Positions 34,561 to 46,099 of a stretch of DNA of 64,000 bases are shown here, piece after piece. Under the pieces are notes generated by a model, which saw nothing but the letters and a program-made list of their open reading frames with translations, ran no database searches and was not told the origin of the DNA. Numbering within the stretch: the first letter of the stretch is position 1; every line of letters starts with the position of its first letter. Source of the DNA: Sipunculus nudus (taxonomy: Eukaryota; Annelida; Sipuncula; Golfingiida; Sipunculidae); the NCBI GenBank assembly GCA_026874595.1, contig CM049312.1, forward strand, positions 29,625,456 through 29,689,455, in the 5' to 3' direction. The translations under genes were made by a program, and so were the position numbers.

Positions 34561-35935
34561 GCCACCTGTATTTTTGTATCCTCCAAAACGAAGTTTTGCA
34601 GATACTATGTTTTTGACCGGGTTCCTCCGCCGCCGCCACGTTTGTTTCCAGAGAGCTCTTCTGAGAAAAATGGACCGATATTTCCGAAACTTACACTAAT
34701 TATCTAGTCACATGCGAACTAGTGCCTAACCAATTTGTGTTGACCTCTGACCTTTCCCCTCTCTCCAGCGTCCATTTGTGCGTCTGATCCACACATAAAC
34801 CCTCATATCTCGGGAACCGTTTGACCAATCAGGAAATAAAATTTATACAAATGTAGCCCTTGGATTGCTTTATAACATACACAAAAATGGTGGCGCCACC
34901 TGTAACCATGTTTGCACAGTGTCCATCTGTTCATCTGCCTTGGGTTAAAATCACTCATATCTCTGCAGTGAATTGACTAATTCACCTGAAATTCGGCATG
35001 CATATACATCCAGGATAGCTTTCTTGATTTTATGACAGATGGCGCCACCTACATTCATGTTCACGCTGATCACATCCAAGCTCATATCTCAGGAACCGTT
35101 TGACCGATTGGGTCAAAATTTTGCATGTGTATAGATATCACATAGCTCTTTATCATACGCAAAACTGGTGGCGCCACCTGCAACCATTTTTGCACAGCGT
35201 CTGTCTGTTTTCTGCTGTGGGATAATGTCACTCATATCTCGGCAGTGGTTTGACATATCTGCCTAAAATTTTGCAGTTTTATACATCCTGGATAGCTTTC
35301 TTGATTTAATGACAGGTGGCGCCACCTACATTCTAGTTTATGCTGCAGACATCCGAGCTCATATCTCGGGAACGTTTGAACGATTGGGCCAAAATTTTCC
35401 ATGTGTATAGATCTCACATAGGTCTTTATCATACACAAAACTGGAGGGGCCACCTGCAACCATTTTTGCACAGCGTCTGTCTGTTTGTCTGCCGTCGGCT
35501 AAAATCACTCATATACATGTAGTGGTTTGACTTTTCTGCCTATAATTTTGCATATGTATACAACTTGGACAGCTTTCTGGATTTGTGGTAGGTGGCACAA
35601 CCTACATACACATTTAGGCTGCAGACATCCATGCTAATATGCAACATGCCTTACTCTATTTCCCCTTGCCACTCAATCCATGCCTCACTTCAACCGTTCC
35701 ACTCTGATTTTGGCGGATACACGTAGTCACTTGTCGGCTACCCGTATTCTAGTTTTTAAAGTTTACACATTTTTTCTCTATTTTTGAGATATATAAATAC
35801 AGACTAAATCTTGGCCTGTTGGTTAATCTGTTTGATGCTTCAGTTGAATGGGTATATACTACCATTCTGATGATAAAATTTCCTTTAGCGAATCTCTTCC
35901 CAGTCAGCTGAGCGTCATGACCCATGGGTCACTTG
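33187..35935 (+). mobile_element. Helentron-like element H2-inner, nested in H2-outer
   Basis: The 5' end TTAGCTCAGCTGAC forms a long hairpin: AGCTCAGCTGACT (33189-33201), loop TTC, AGTCA, one bulged T, GCTGAGCT (33211-33218). A GTCCGTC/GTCTGTC microsatellite and four 338-bp-type monomers follow, then an inserted Helitron (34579-35752), then the H2 tail. The tail has GTCAGCTGAGC (35903-35913), TGACCCATGGGTCA (35918-35931) and CTTG. The last 180 bp before the end is nearly identical to the outer copy's tail (37938-38118). Confidence 0.65.
34579..35752 (+). mobile_element. Helitron-like element H1-A, innermost, apparently complete
   Basis: 1174 bp, starting TC after A (34578) and ending CTAG (35749-35752) before T. 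The 3' hairpin is GTAGTC (35723-35728), 7-nt loop, GGCTAC (35736-35741). The interior is about three copies of a 278-bp dimer (150 + 128 bp half-units) centred on tggcgccacctgc and tggcgccacctac near 34889, 35039, 35167, 35315, 35444 and 35589. The interrupted H2 sequence resumes as tttttaaagttta. An uninterrupted relative of this junction exists at 37925-37950. No coding capacity, so non-autonomous. Confidence 0.7.
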
Positions 35936-35999
35936 TTACGAATTCTTTTCTCTATTTTTGAGACCTTTAAAAATGTGAACATCTGTTAACAGGGCACAA

Positions 36000-37340
36000 A
36001 TCGTAAAGACTGGACCTAGATTCTTCATTCTTGACATTCTGAGAGACCTATGAAAAGTCTCCACGGAAACCAGAAATTAGGTCTCTGTTACCGATATCCT
36101 TCGAGCTATGGGGCCCCAAAGTACCACCCAGAATAGTAAAATTTTCATAAAAACTTCCATATCTGATTAACTACATCACTGATGGTCATGATTTTTGGCA
36201 TACATATTAATAATGAGATGTTTCATCAGTTTCTGCAGACTGGTGGCGCCACCTGTATTTTTCAAATTTTTACAATTTGTTTCTCTATTTTTGAGACCTT
36301 TAAGGATGTAGTTATCTGTCTATAGGGTTCAAAATGTAACCACTGGACCTAGATTCTTCATTCTTGACACACAGGGTGACCCATGAAAAGTCTCCATGGA
36401 AACCTGAAATAAGGTCTCTGTTACCCATATCCTTTGAGCTGTGGCACTCCAAAGTACAGCTCAGAATAATGGAAAATTTGATACAAAAGCTGAAGTATCT
36501 GAACAACTAATGCAGAGATCACGATAATTGTTTGCATATATATTGATCATGGATTGTTTCATGAATTTCCGCAGCCTGGGTGCACCACCTCTATTTTTTA
36601 TTTTTTAAGAATTTTTTTCACTATTTTTGAGACCTTTAAAGATGTGGACATATGTTAACAGGGCACAAATCGTAAAGACTGGACCTAGAATCTTCATTCT
36701 TGACATTCTGAGAGCCTATGAAAAGTCTCCACGGAAACCAGAAATTAGGTCTCTGTTACCGATATCCTTCGAGCTATGGGGCCCCAAAGTACCACCCAGA
36801 ATAGTAAAAATTTTCATAAAAACTTCAATATCTGATTAACTACATCACTGATGGTCATGATTTTTGGCATACATATTAATAATGAGATGTTTCATCAGTT
36901 TCTGCAGACTGGTGGCGCCACCTGTATTTTTCAAATTTTTACAATTTGTTTCTCTATTTTTGAGACCTTTAAGGATGTAGTTATCTGTCTATAGGGTTCA
37001 AAATGTAACCACTGGACCTAGATTCTTCATTCTTGACACACAGGGTGACCCATGAAAAGTCTCCATGGAAACCTGAAATAAGGTCTCTGTTACCCATATC
37101 CTTTGAGCTGTGGCACTCCAAAGTACAGCTCAGAATAATGGAAAATTTGATACAAAAGCTGAAGTATCTGAACAACTAATGCAGAGATCACCATAATTGT
37201 TTGCATATATATTGATCATGGATTGTTTCATGAATTTCCGCAGCCTGGGTGCACCACCTCTATTTTTTATTTTTTAAGAATTTTTTTCACTATTTTTGAG
37301 ACCTTTAAAGATGTGGACATATGTTAACAGGGCACAAATC
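36000..37340 (+). repeat. 669-bp tandem duplication inside the H2 array
   Basis: Two adjacent copies, about 36003-36671 and 36672-37340, each of two 335-bp monomers and differing by only a few bases. The identical 64-codon reverse ORFs at 36312-36506 and 36981-37175 mark the copies. The much lower divergence than between other monomers indicates a recent event. Confidence 0.85.
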
Positions 37341-38754
37341 GTAAAGACTGGACCTAGAATCTTCATTCTTGACATTCTGAGAGGCCTATGAAAAGTCTCC
37401 ATGGAAACCAGAAATTAGGTCTCTGTTACCCATATCCTTTGAGCTGTATGGCTCCAAAATACTTCCCAGAAAAATGAAAAATTTGATACAAAAACTCCAG
37501 TATCTCAATAACTACAACACTGATGCTCATGATTTGTGGCATACATATTGATCATGACATGTTCTATCAGTTTTAGCAGACTGGGTGTGCCACCTCTATT
37601 TTTTTTCAAATTTTTACCAATTATTTTCTCTATTTTTGAGACCTTTAATGATGTGGTTATCTGTCAACAGGGTACAAATTGTAACAACTGGACCTAGAAT
37701 CGTCATTCTTGTCATGCAAGGAGGCCCATGAAAAGTGTCTATGGAAACCTGAAATTAGGTCTCTGTTACCCATATCCTTCAAGCTATAGGACTCCAAAGT
37801 ATCCCTCAGAATAATGGAAAATTTGATACAAACGCTGAAGTATCTGAACAACTAATCCAGAGACCACCATGCTTCTTTGCATGGATATTGACCATATAGT
37901 GTTTTTATTAGTTACTGGTGGAGCCACCTGTATTTTTTTTAAAGTTTACGCATTTTTTCTCTATTTTTGAGATATATTAATACAGACAGAATCTCAGCCT
38001 GTTGGTTAATCTCTTTGATGCTTCAGTTGAATGGTTATATACTACCATTCAGATGATAAAATTTCCTTTCGCAAATCTCTTCCCAGTCAGCTGAGCGTCA
38101 TGACCCATGGGTCACTTGTTCTCGATTGTGGTTTGGTATCTCGGCCATAAATTTTGCATGTTCATCCATCTTGGGTAGATTTCTCATTCACGAGACCAGT
38201 GGCGCCACCTACAGTCCATTTCATCTAGTATACATCTGTAGGTCAGTTTTTGGTGAAAAATGCAAATATATGAGGAGTTTCAATCAATTGGCATCTCTGA
38301 TGCCATACATTTGGAGTCGTGTCATGTCAGGAACATTCAATGCCTTACTTTACCCCTGCCTCTGTAAAATTGGAGGATACCTGTAGTCGCTTGTCGACTG
38401 CCCATTTTCTAGTTCTATTATGATAAAAGTAAGGAGAAATTTAAAGAGATAGGGATGAGATACCTATCTGCTATAGTTTTGTAATTTATGTGTGATCTAA
38501 CAACACAATATTAAAGGGACAAAATGTGCATTTTTTTTCAGGAAAGATTGCGCCTATGCTGCTAATTTATTTCACATATATTTACTTCCATCTCCTACAT
38601 CGTTCAAAGTCAATTTAAGGCAATTATTTTGTATCAGGCGCCTTTAAATAGATATTCAGGACCTTTCAGATCGCACTGTCCTTCATATATGTCATACATT
38701 AAATAAATAAACTTAATTTATTTTACATTGTACAACTAGTTATAATAACTAATA

Positions 38755-38925
38755 TGAGGCACTCTCCATGGCTCGGATGATGGCGCTCAGTAGTCGGTAA
38801 AGGTGGAAGACCCGGAGTAAAACCATCGGCCTTGGAAGGCCAACTACTACCCACTCTCATAGGGAATCGAACCTGGGTCGCCCTCTCCTTGCGTTTTACC
38901 ACTCAGCTGTCAAGGCCCCGGCAAG
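38755..38925 (-). mobile_element. tRNA-derived SINE, family S1
   Basis: On the - strand: A box gctgagtggtaaaacgc (complement of about 38894-38911), a perfect B box ggttcgattcc (complement of 38865-38875), then a body with ctatgagagtgggtagtag and gagccatggagagtgcc. The body matches 8745-8955. Best-preserved SINE in the window. Confidence 0.7.
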
Positions 38926-39429
38926 GTTTGACCTCGGGTCCCTCCATGCAAACAGGAAATTATGATTTTTTTTTTGGAAAGATCGCCCGTTTTCTTAAAA
39001 CTGATATGACGTCGTAACTTTCAAATGACAGCATATTTTAGTGTGTATTTTTTATGTTGCAATACAAACATCCCTTTATTAATATGAACCCTTAAAAGTT
39101 GATGATGACAAAGTGATTTATTGAGTGACATTCAGTGTGCATGGGCTTTTAATCTGCTGGCTTGGATTACTTTAAGTTCTCTAAGATGACAAGTTGTGCT
39201 TATTGTTTGTGAATATTTTATCTCTTTAAATGATCAAATGAAAGAAGAAGACATGAGAGTTTGAACATGTCTGCCGAAGTGACACAAATATCTGCTGGCA
39301 AAATTTAAAGGGAAACACTTTAATAAGAAATATAGTTATTCACCTGATTAAACAATTAACTATGTTGGTGAAAGTGTATTGAGTGCAAAATTATATTATT
39401 AGTTATACAAGGTTGAGCATGTACTTGAG

Positions 39430-40060
39430 AATTTGCTAGTAACCAATGAATGATGGCTGTAATTTGATAGGCGTCATTGATTTCGTGAAACTGACTCTGT
39501 CGAGGCATGTATGGAATGGCTGGCGGCATGAAATTGACCAGGGGAAGGTATGCAGATCAGTTTCAAAACAAAGACATGAGTCACTCCCGCCATCCCTCTA
39601 TAGGGAGCCAGGTTCCATCGTTATTTCCGTCATAATCTCAATAGCAAGGGATCATTCATTATTTTAGAGTTTCACTCACTGGGACATCAAATTCTATCAC
39701 ACAGGGCGGGTGTTTTTCACTGCGGCATGGAATGAGTAATTGCCATATCACGGGAGGGAATGTTAAAAGTGAACAACCCAATTAGAGGAGTGATCTTAAT
39801 TGTTTGTCCCGTGTTTTATCGACGCTGAATTCCAGGGATAAGGGACAAAGGAATGACGCCCTTAGCTGTCCGAAGATGTCTCTTAACAACACACACCTAT
39901 TGTGAGGGATCTGGCCATATGGGGTGGGAGGCATGGTTAAGCTTATGATGTCAGGGTTTCCCCAAGTTCTGCATTCGATTTTTTCATCATCTATAATGAA
40001 AGTTTGCATATCATGTGAATGTTTTGCGCATTTATACTGCGACACAATAGCAGTAGAAGG
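39430..40060. promoter_or_regulatory. Candidate non-coding regulatory region
   Basis: High-complexity sequence without repeats or credible ORFs. It holds gtaatttgatag, cattgatttcg, ccaattagagg, gatcttaattg, gagtaattgcc and gtttgcatatcatg. Similar in style to 26900-27400. Regulatory function is inference. Confidence 0.3.
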
Positions 40061-40589
40061 ATTTTAAGCTCTGCAATAGTTATCCTTAATAATCTCTTTA
40101 AATTATTTCCGGGAAATTTGTTGGCGCATGTGTGATGCGGCTGAGGTAATTAAAGCAAAAAATGAAGAATTACATCGTAATATTCCCTTTTAATAAAGTA
40201 TATTAAAGCCAGAACGTTCTTGTATTCGTTCTCAGTGAACATTAGTGTATATTTAAATGTTCAGCCATCCAACCATGGCAGTCTTCTCAAATTATAGTTA
40301 AAGTAATTTAATTAAAGTAATGAGACTTCTGCACAGAAGAAATTTATGAACTAGAAATCTGCATTCAAACGAATGCAAGCCTTCGCCATTCACCTATTCG
40401 GTCCATATTCCCAGGTTCATTCGTGCAAAAGTGACTGTATACATTTGTGAATATTCCCTGATGACGTTCCTGGACCCGGATCATGTGCCGGGTCAACACC
40501 CAAATCTCATCCATTCTTTATTGGCCCATTCCCAAAATGTCCTGAAAATATAATGAGATTCCGTTCATGATTACGAGAGTGATGATGTG

Positions 40590-40960
40590 AGCAAATTAAC
40601 ACACAAACCAACACGAACGGGGAGGAACGCCTACCCTCATGAGGGAGACAATCTGCGATACGTCTCCGATCACCTCCGCAATATCAACACACGTAGCGTA
40701 AGGTGTACGCGATATTACGTAGAGCGCACGTGCGAACAACGTTTATTATAGGCAACCCTCGCGCAGTTTGCGCGATCTTTCTGTCTTACGTTCAGAACCA
40801 CCCTTCCGCCATAGGTCGTTTCCACTCAAATCGAACCTCCTCCTGTTGTGGTTCAGATCATGCTGTATAAGTTTCACTTCTGCCTTTCTACCCACGCAAA
40901 CGCAGCGTAAAATAGTGCACACGTACCGCTACCTCGGCATTACGTAAACGGTTTCATCGT
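40590..40960. promoter_or_regulatory. CpG-rich patch
   Basis: Many CG dinucleotides, such as cacgtagcgtaaggtgtacgcg and tcgcgcagtttgcgcg, in otherwise CpG-poor surroundings. This suggests unmethylated or recently acquired DNA or a promoter. A 117-codon ORF on the - strand (40940-41293) overlaps its edge but matches nothing I know. Confidence 0.3.
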
Positions 40961-41402
40961 ATACCAGATGTAATCCAGACGCATCGCACACGTAGAGTCA
41001 TATGTAAATCCGGCTAGGTGTCTACTAGTAACAGATGACTTCAGATACGAGCGAAATATAACCGAGGGAGTCTCCTCAACAAAAACGTTGACTGTTTTAC
41101 ATAATTTGCTGATATTCAGTCCGCTGGAACAAAATCTTATGTCAACCATCTTCCACTTGCCCCTTCTGATAGCTGTGTTGGGGCATTTTAATTTTCTGTT
41201 ATCCTGATGTAACGGTTTGATGCAAATGAGGATGACTAAATAATCTTTCAGATTCAGTAATGGTTGACTGACTCTGATGAAAAATGTTATCATATCTCAT
41301 GATATATTAGGGTGTTTACTGAGATAATGAAATATTTGGTTATTACCTATTATATATACCGTGGTATTGAAATATAGTAGTAGAAAAGTGAAGTCGGTGC
41401 CA

Positions 41403-41448
41403 GAGCTGGTCACGTTAAAATCCGACACGGTCGGATCCGCACCAGCTC
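41403..41448 (+). other. Nested inverted repeat (hairpin)
   Basis: Outer arms GAGCTGGT (41403-41410) and ACCAGCTC (41441-41448) enclose inner arms ATCCGAC (41420-41426) and GTCGGAT (41430-41436) with a 3-nt loop. It lies 80 bp upstream of the ATG at 41528. Confidence 0.55.
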
Positions 41449-41527
41449 CCTCAGCAACGACAAGGAGGACACGATGATTTTGTGGTTAGTCCGGTCTTGA
41501 AAGGCAAAAGTAGAGGATACTGATAGA

Positions 41528-41752
41528 ATGAATGAGCGACAGACGTTGAAATGCCACACCAAGCCAAGCGCAAATGAATCCAAGACACCTCCCCAGGTCA
41601 GCTCCAGATCACCAGGCACCGGGTCCAAGAAGCGAAGTCGGACGAGCAAGCAAAGCAGTAGCAACCAAGCCCACTCCGCGCAGAACGCCTGTACACCGCC
41701 TTCACCCGCATGCAGACAGTGCGGCCTTGTCCAGAACTGTCTAGAACGTTAG
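41528..41752 (+). CDS. Hypothetical 74-residue basic Ser-rich protein
   Basis: Unrecognised ORF of 74 codons. Its composition differs from the translated noise around it: Lys/Arg/Ser-rich in the middle (SKKRSRTSKQSSS) with a C-terminal Cys cluster (ACRQCGLVQNC). GC content is higher than the flanks, with a tatatata motif near 41350 and a stem-loop at 41403. It could be a short lineage-specific gene, a first exon, or chance. No signal peptide or membrane segment. Confidence 0.25.
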   Translation: MNERQTLKCHTKPSANESKTPPQVSSRSPGTGSKKRSRTSKQSSSNQAHSAQNACTPPSPACRQCGLVQNCLER

Positions 41753-42394
41753 AGAGCGATCATTAGTTATCGTCATCAGCCCGGTCATGAAATGTGTAAG
41801 CAGTGAAAAGATCTAGAAATTTCTGGCATCTGATATGCCGTAGTATCCGCAGAAAATTAAGGCCCTCTCCTTCTGAAGCATATATATTGACATTAACAAG
41901 TCAAAGAACACCGGGGTCATGATCACACATTTCTTAACTTGTCCGACAACCCTGTGGAAACAATTCTTGTATCGAATTTGAAATACATATACGCAGATAT
42001 TCAAAGATATTGGCCTAAGGAAATCCTTTATTTTCGCGGATTTTATCTTTAAAAACCAAGTTCAATTCCACTAGTCCTCGAAACAAAATATGAGATCTTG
42101 GTGAAAACATTTTTGTGGCTGTCAAATTCGAGGGAAAAATAAGTAGTACTTAAAAGTTATGGGGTTAACAAAAATACTATATATTCACAGATTGGACCTT
42201 GAAGACCAAGCTCTATGCTACCAGTTTTAAAAAATGTCTGAGGTCTTGTTGAAAACTAAATAAATCACAAAATTCACAAAAATGCAATATATTTACTGAT
42301 TTGACATTAAAGGTTAAAGTAAAGGATACTCGTACGCAACCTGCCATATGAGATCTTTCATTTTGAATTTCAGAAATATATACCTTAAATTGAA

Positions 42395-43624
42395 AAATAT
42401 GTGTTCGCTGCGTTCGTCTACTAAGAACTCCTTGAGACCCTTGGATTTATCTTTCGGAAACCCGGCAAATTATTGGGTCACTTGTGAATTTGTGCTAACA
42501 AAGATTTGTGGCGCACCTGCAATCCTTTTCGCGTAATGTCCATCTGTGCGTCTTTTTCTAGTGATAATTGCATATATCTTTGGAGTGGTTTAATATAATG
42601 TGCTGAAATTGTGCATGTCCATGGCTCTTGGATACCTCCATATTGTACTCAAGACTGGTGGCGCCATCTGCAATAAGTTCAAGTGGCGTCCATCTGTGCG
42701 TTTGTTTTTAGTTAAAATCTTTCATATCTCAAGAAATTTTGCATGTCCATCCATCTTGAATAGCTTTTTTTGTACACACGACAGGTTTCGCCATCTATAA
42801 TCATGTATTGTAGAATACATACACGCATTAACTTCAGGAGTGGTTTGACGAATCCGCCTGATATTTAGTTTGTCCATAGATCTCTGATACCTTAATCTCA
42901 TATATAAAACTCTTGGCACCACTTCCAATCATTTTCGCGTAGTGTTTATCTATAAATCTGTTTTGGTGAAAATTCGATTAATCTAAGGACTGGATGAATG
43001 TACCAGCCTGAAATTTTGCCTGTTTCCCCGTCTTGGATAGCTTTGTTGCAAACCTGACATGTGGCGCCACCTACCATCCCGTTTTCATAGAATACATTGA
43101 TGCCCTTTTTCTCAGGAATGGTTTGGCGTATCGGTCAGAAATTTTGCATTTTCACCCATCTTTGGTAAATTTCTCGTACGTGAGACCGGTCGTGTCACCT
43201 ACGATCACGTATTTGTAGAATACATTCAGGCATTTTTCTCAGGAGTGCTTTAATGTAGCATCCATAAAAATTGCATGTCCAAAAACCTTGGGTTGCTTTA
43301 TCGTTTATACAAGACGTGTGGCGCCCCCTTCAATCGTTTATTTTTTTTGCATGATGTCAATTTGTCTATCTGTTTTGGGTGAAAATCACAGATATCTCCG
43401 GAATGGTTACCGTTTGATGTACTGGCCTGACATTGGGGATATACACATACCTTGGGTAAATTTCTCTTACGCGAGATTAGTGGCGCCACCTACAATCACG
43501 TATTTGTAGAATACATTTATGCATTTATCTCAGGAGGGGTTTAGTGTATCAGTCTGACATTTTGCATGTCCATAGATCTTGGGTTGCCTTATCCTGGAAA
43601 CAAGACTCGTGGCGTCACCTACAA

Positions 43625-43626
<2 letters not shown>
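42395..43626 (+). mobile_element. Helitron-like family H1, truncated copy
   Basis: The left part (about 42405-42500: ctccttgagacccttggat, ctttcggaaacccgg, attattgggtcacttgtg) matches the H1 5' region at 31240-31310. Eight degenerate tggcgccac monomers follow, near 42656, 42781, 42912, 43062, 43187, 43316, 43480 and 43609. It stops at a GA microsatellite instead of the hairpin/CTAG end. Confidence 0.6.

Positions 43627-43679
<53 letters not shown>
43627..43679. repeat. (AG)n microsatellite
   Basis: About 26 uninterrupted AG units, directly abutting the broken end of the H1 copy. Confidence 0.95.
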
Positions 43680-43682
<3 letters not shown>

Positions 43683-44939
43683 TGCAAGCAAGGACCCTCT
43701 GTGAGGTGGGAGGGTGAATGAACACATGACCCAACTTGATGTGGGATATAGGAGAGGACCGCAGGCTCCTGTTTGACGTTTGATGAGAGGACCGGGTTTG
43801 ATGCGGTCATACGAGAATCACGAGCAATCTGTTGACTTTGAGTCTTAACATATTCAGTACATTTAATATCTTGAGTTTTTGTCACCGAAATATAATTTCA
43901 ACTGTGAAGATGGCCTTTGAGTATACAAGAATATGCCGAAGTAATCATACCCCATACCTGTGTTTACAATGTCAGGTTAGGTAGAAAAGTGACTCCCTCT
44001 GAACAATTATTATCAATACTCAGAAAAAAAGGCCGTGCTGACCTAGTTTTAGGCTGAGAGAATTTGCCAATGGTTAGGCTAAATTTGAGGTCTGTAACTT
44101 TTACGGTTGCAAAACCTGCTCTGTTATGGGACATCTGCATGGGTGACGGAAGAGGGTCATCGCTAATGCTAGGTTTTCCTACAGTCAGCTGAGCTAGAAA
44201 ATCAAACAGGACCTCATTTATAAAATAAAAAAAGCTGCCTCCCATTCATATCAAACGAGGCAGTTGACATCTGCCTCAATACAAAGAAATTCAATCAGAA
44301 TCTAATATGTATTTATATTTGTAATCCTCCATCCCAGATTTATTAATTAAACGACTGAGACAAAACCCAGAAGTCAGTGTTGCTCAAAACCACATTTAAT
44401 GGATTAAATTACTTCACGCTCGACCTTTATTTCTCTTTCTTCACAGACTTCCAACAAAGCACTGAACAGGTGGGCCATTTTCTCCTCATGCTTTCAGCAA
44501 AACTGCTTCTAGCACAGGAAATGTTTACAGAACACAAAGGGGACATGCCAACCACTCTACGAAGACGTGTCATATATATATATTTTTTTTCAAATGCTTT
44601 CCTCCAAAGATCACATTTTCCACTGCGCTGTGTCAGATTTTCCATTACCCAGACAATCTCAGGGTGTCCAATGGCTTCTGCTCAATACAGGCCGTGTGGC
44701 TGACTTCTTGTTGCGAAGCACCTCAAGCTCCCGCAGACACATATAGCTGTAAAATTAACTTCAGAACAAGTGTTTACTGTGCAAAATGTGCCAGCCCCCA
44801 AAGTGATTTAGACGGCTCTGTGAAAAATTAGTTACCTACTAAATTGTGAAGAAAGTTGTACAAGCGCGTAACATGTTTGGTTTGTGGTTGCACTCACCAT
44901 CAGTTCCACGCACACACACACAAGATTCACACAAATCAC

Positions 44940-44986
44940 TAATCATTCAATCAATCAGTTAATCAATCAATCGATCGGTCAGTTAA
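44940..44986. repeat. AATC-type microsatellite
   Basis: Tandem aatc/atca/atcg units, preceded by a short (AC)n at 44912-44921 and followed by a poly-A run. Confidence 0.8.
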
Positions 44987-45072
44987 ACAAAAAAAAAAAC
45001 AATAAAATACTCGAGTTTCCCTGTCGTCTATCTGTCTGGCTGTCTCTCACTTTTTTATGTCTCTGTTTCTAT

Positions 45073-45074
<2 letters not shown>

Positions 45075-45124
<50 letters not shown>
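45075..45124. repeat. (TC)n microsatellite
   Basis: About 25 TC units. Confidence 0.95.
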
Positions 45125-45127
<3 letters not shown>

Positions 45128-45739
45128 ATAAATACATATATACTAGGGTTGCAACAATGCATTAAGGAATATATGCATTGAATTGCAAGCCCTCGATTAA
45201 ATTGTGATCGATTATTAACCTCTGAATCGATTCGTTTCTATTATGTTTTTGCATGTACCATTCAAAATTCCTCTGTGAGCTGTCAAATATGACGGAGTAG
45301 TTTGCGATGTCTAAACTCTTTATCGTGCACATGTATGTGCTCAGACCTAAGTTAAATGTTGACTGTTGGACCACTCTTCTCGCATGGAAACATAATTTGC
45401 GGTGGAAGAGCTGAATGTTTCTTTTACTTGCTGAAACTTAGTGACATCCAGGTCGGTAAAGTATTAGCTTGTATTTAAACAAAAAATATGACATTTACTA
45501 CTTAAGTAAAAATTGAATCGAAGGTAAATACTCGATAATTTAGCCGAGTCTAATGACCCTCACATTTCACAGGCTTAATATATACATACTTACAGACCAT
45601 AACATGGTACTTGTTGTATTGATACATATCGTTCTAAACTCTTAAGTGAAACCAAATGAATAAGACAAAATAATCCGTATTGACAAGCAGGTTTGACAAA
45701 TCCGCCTGAATGTTCCGTGAAGCAGAGATGACCTTGGTT

Positions 45740-46090
45740 AATAGTTAGTAACATCTTCAGACGGACACCCTGGGTCCGGTCTACACATGGTCTGTCCCCA
45801 AACGAGCCTGGTCATCAATAATACACGAGTACGTCCTGATAAACTTAAGGCCCGGTCCTTTAATGGAATCCCGTGTGGCTGGTTTCTCCTTCTGCGAATG
45901 GTCAATGGCTATTTAGTCGCCAAATTGGCCATTCCTGCTTGAACATGAAATATGTGAAAGGACTTAATATGCCTCATTGATCTGGCCTAATAGAAGCTTG
46001 TTGACTGTCTGCTTGAGCACTATAAGGGCATGCTGGTCCGCTGTATGCCGAGTGTGTTCAGAACTTCCATGAAGTAACTACTCAGTCTTC
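45740..46090. promoter_or_regulatory. Candidate non-coding regulatory region
   Basis: Complex unique-looking sequence without ORFs: ggtcatcaataatacacg, gtcaatggctatttagtcgccaaattggcc, ggacttaatatgcctcattgatc. Homeodomain-like and CCAAAT-type motifs cluster here. Function is not shown by sequence. Confidence 0.25.
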
Positions 46091-46099
46091 GCAGCCATT

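Larger units (their letters stand above)
31791..38118 (+). mobile_element. Helentron-like element H2-outer, with 338-bp tandem array
   Basis: The 5' end is a rearranged double copy of the H2 start (tctcagctgagcaatagcgatc, then gctgagctatagcgatcac at 31854). A GTCCGTC microsatellite (31879-31922) and tandem monomers of 333-341 bp follow. The 3' end has GTCAGCTGAGC (38086-38096), palindrome TGACCCATGGGTCA (38101-38114) and CTTG. An inverted motif at the 5' end repeated just inside a terminal hairpin is the Helentron/HINE layout known from Drosophila DINE-1. No endonuclease or helicase ORF is visible. Confidence 0.6.
31178..38412 (+). mobile_element. Outer Helitron-like element H1-B, interrupted by nested elements
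   Basis: The 5' part (31178-31790) aligns at its start with the cleaner H1 copy at 34579 (CACCAAGACAGAGTTTTGC against CTCCAAAACGAAGTTTTGC). It carries tggcgccac monomers. The 3' part (38119-38412) continues the same monomers and ends with stem GTAGTCG (38383-38389), loop CTTGT, stem CGACTGC (38395-38401), then CTAG (38409-38412) followed by T. Helitrons end in a hairpin plus CTRR and insert between A and T. No Rep/helicase ORF is present, so it is non-autonomous. The 5' TC is degenerated to GC. Confidence 0.6.

Noticed and set aside
32930-37851. Repeated 64-codon ORFs on the - strand (32930, 36312, 36981, 37657) with similar sequences
   Set aside because: They are the same frame of the tandem monomer read backwards. 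No coding features, they lie inside transposon arrays, and similarity between them follows from the DNA repeat.
40940-41293. 117-codon ORF on the - strand near the CpG-rich patch
   Set aside because: No recognised domain or compositional sign of coding. Kept only as a remark on the CpG patch.
43530-45165. ORFs with poly-Ser/Leu runs
   Set aside because: Direct translations of (AG)n and (TC)n microsatellites.
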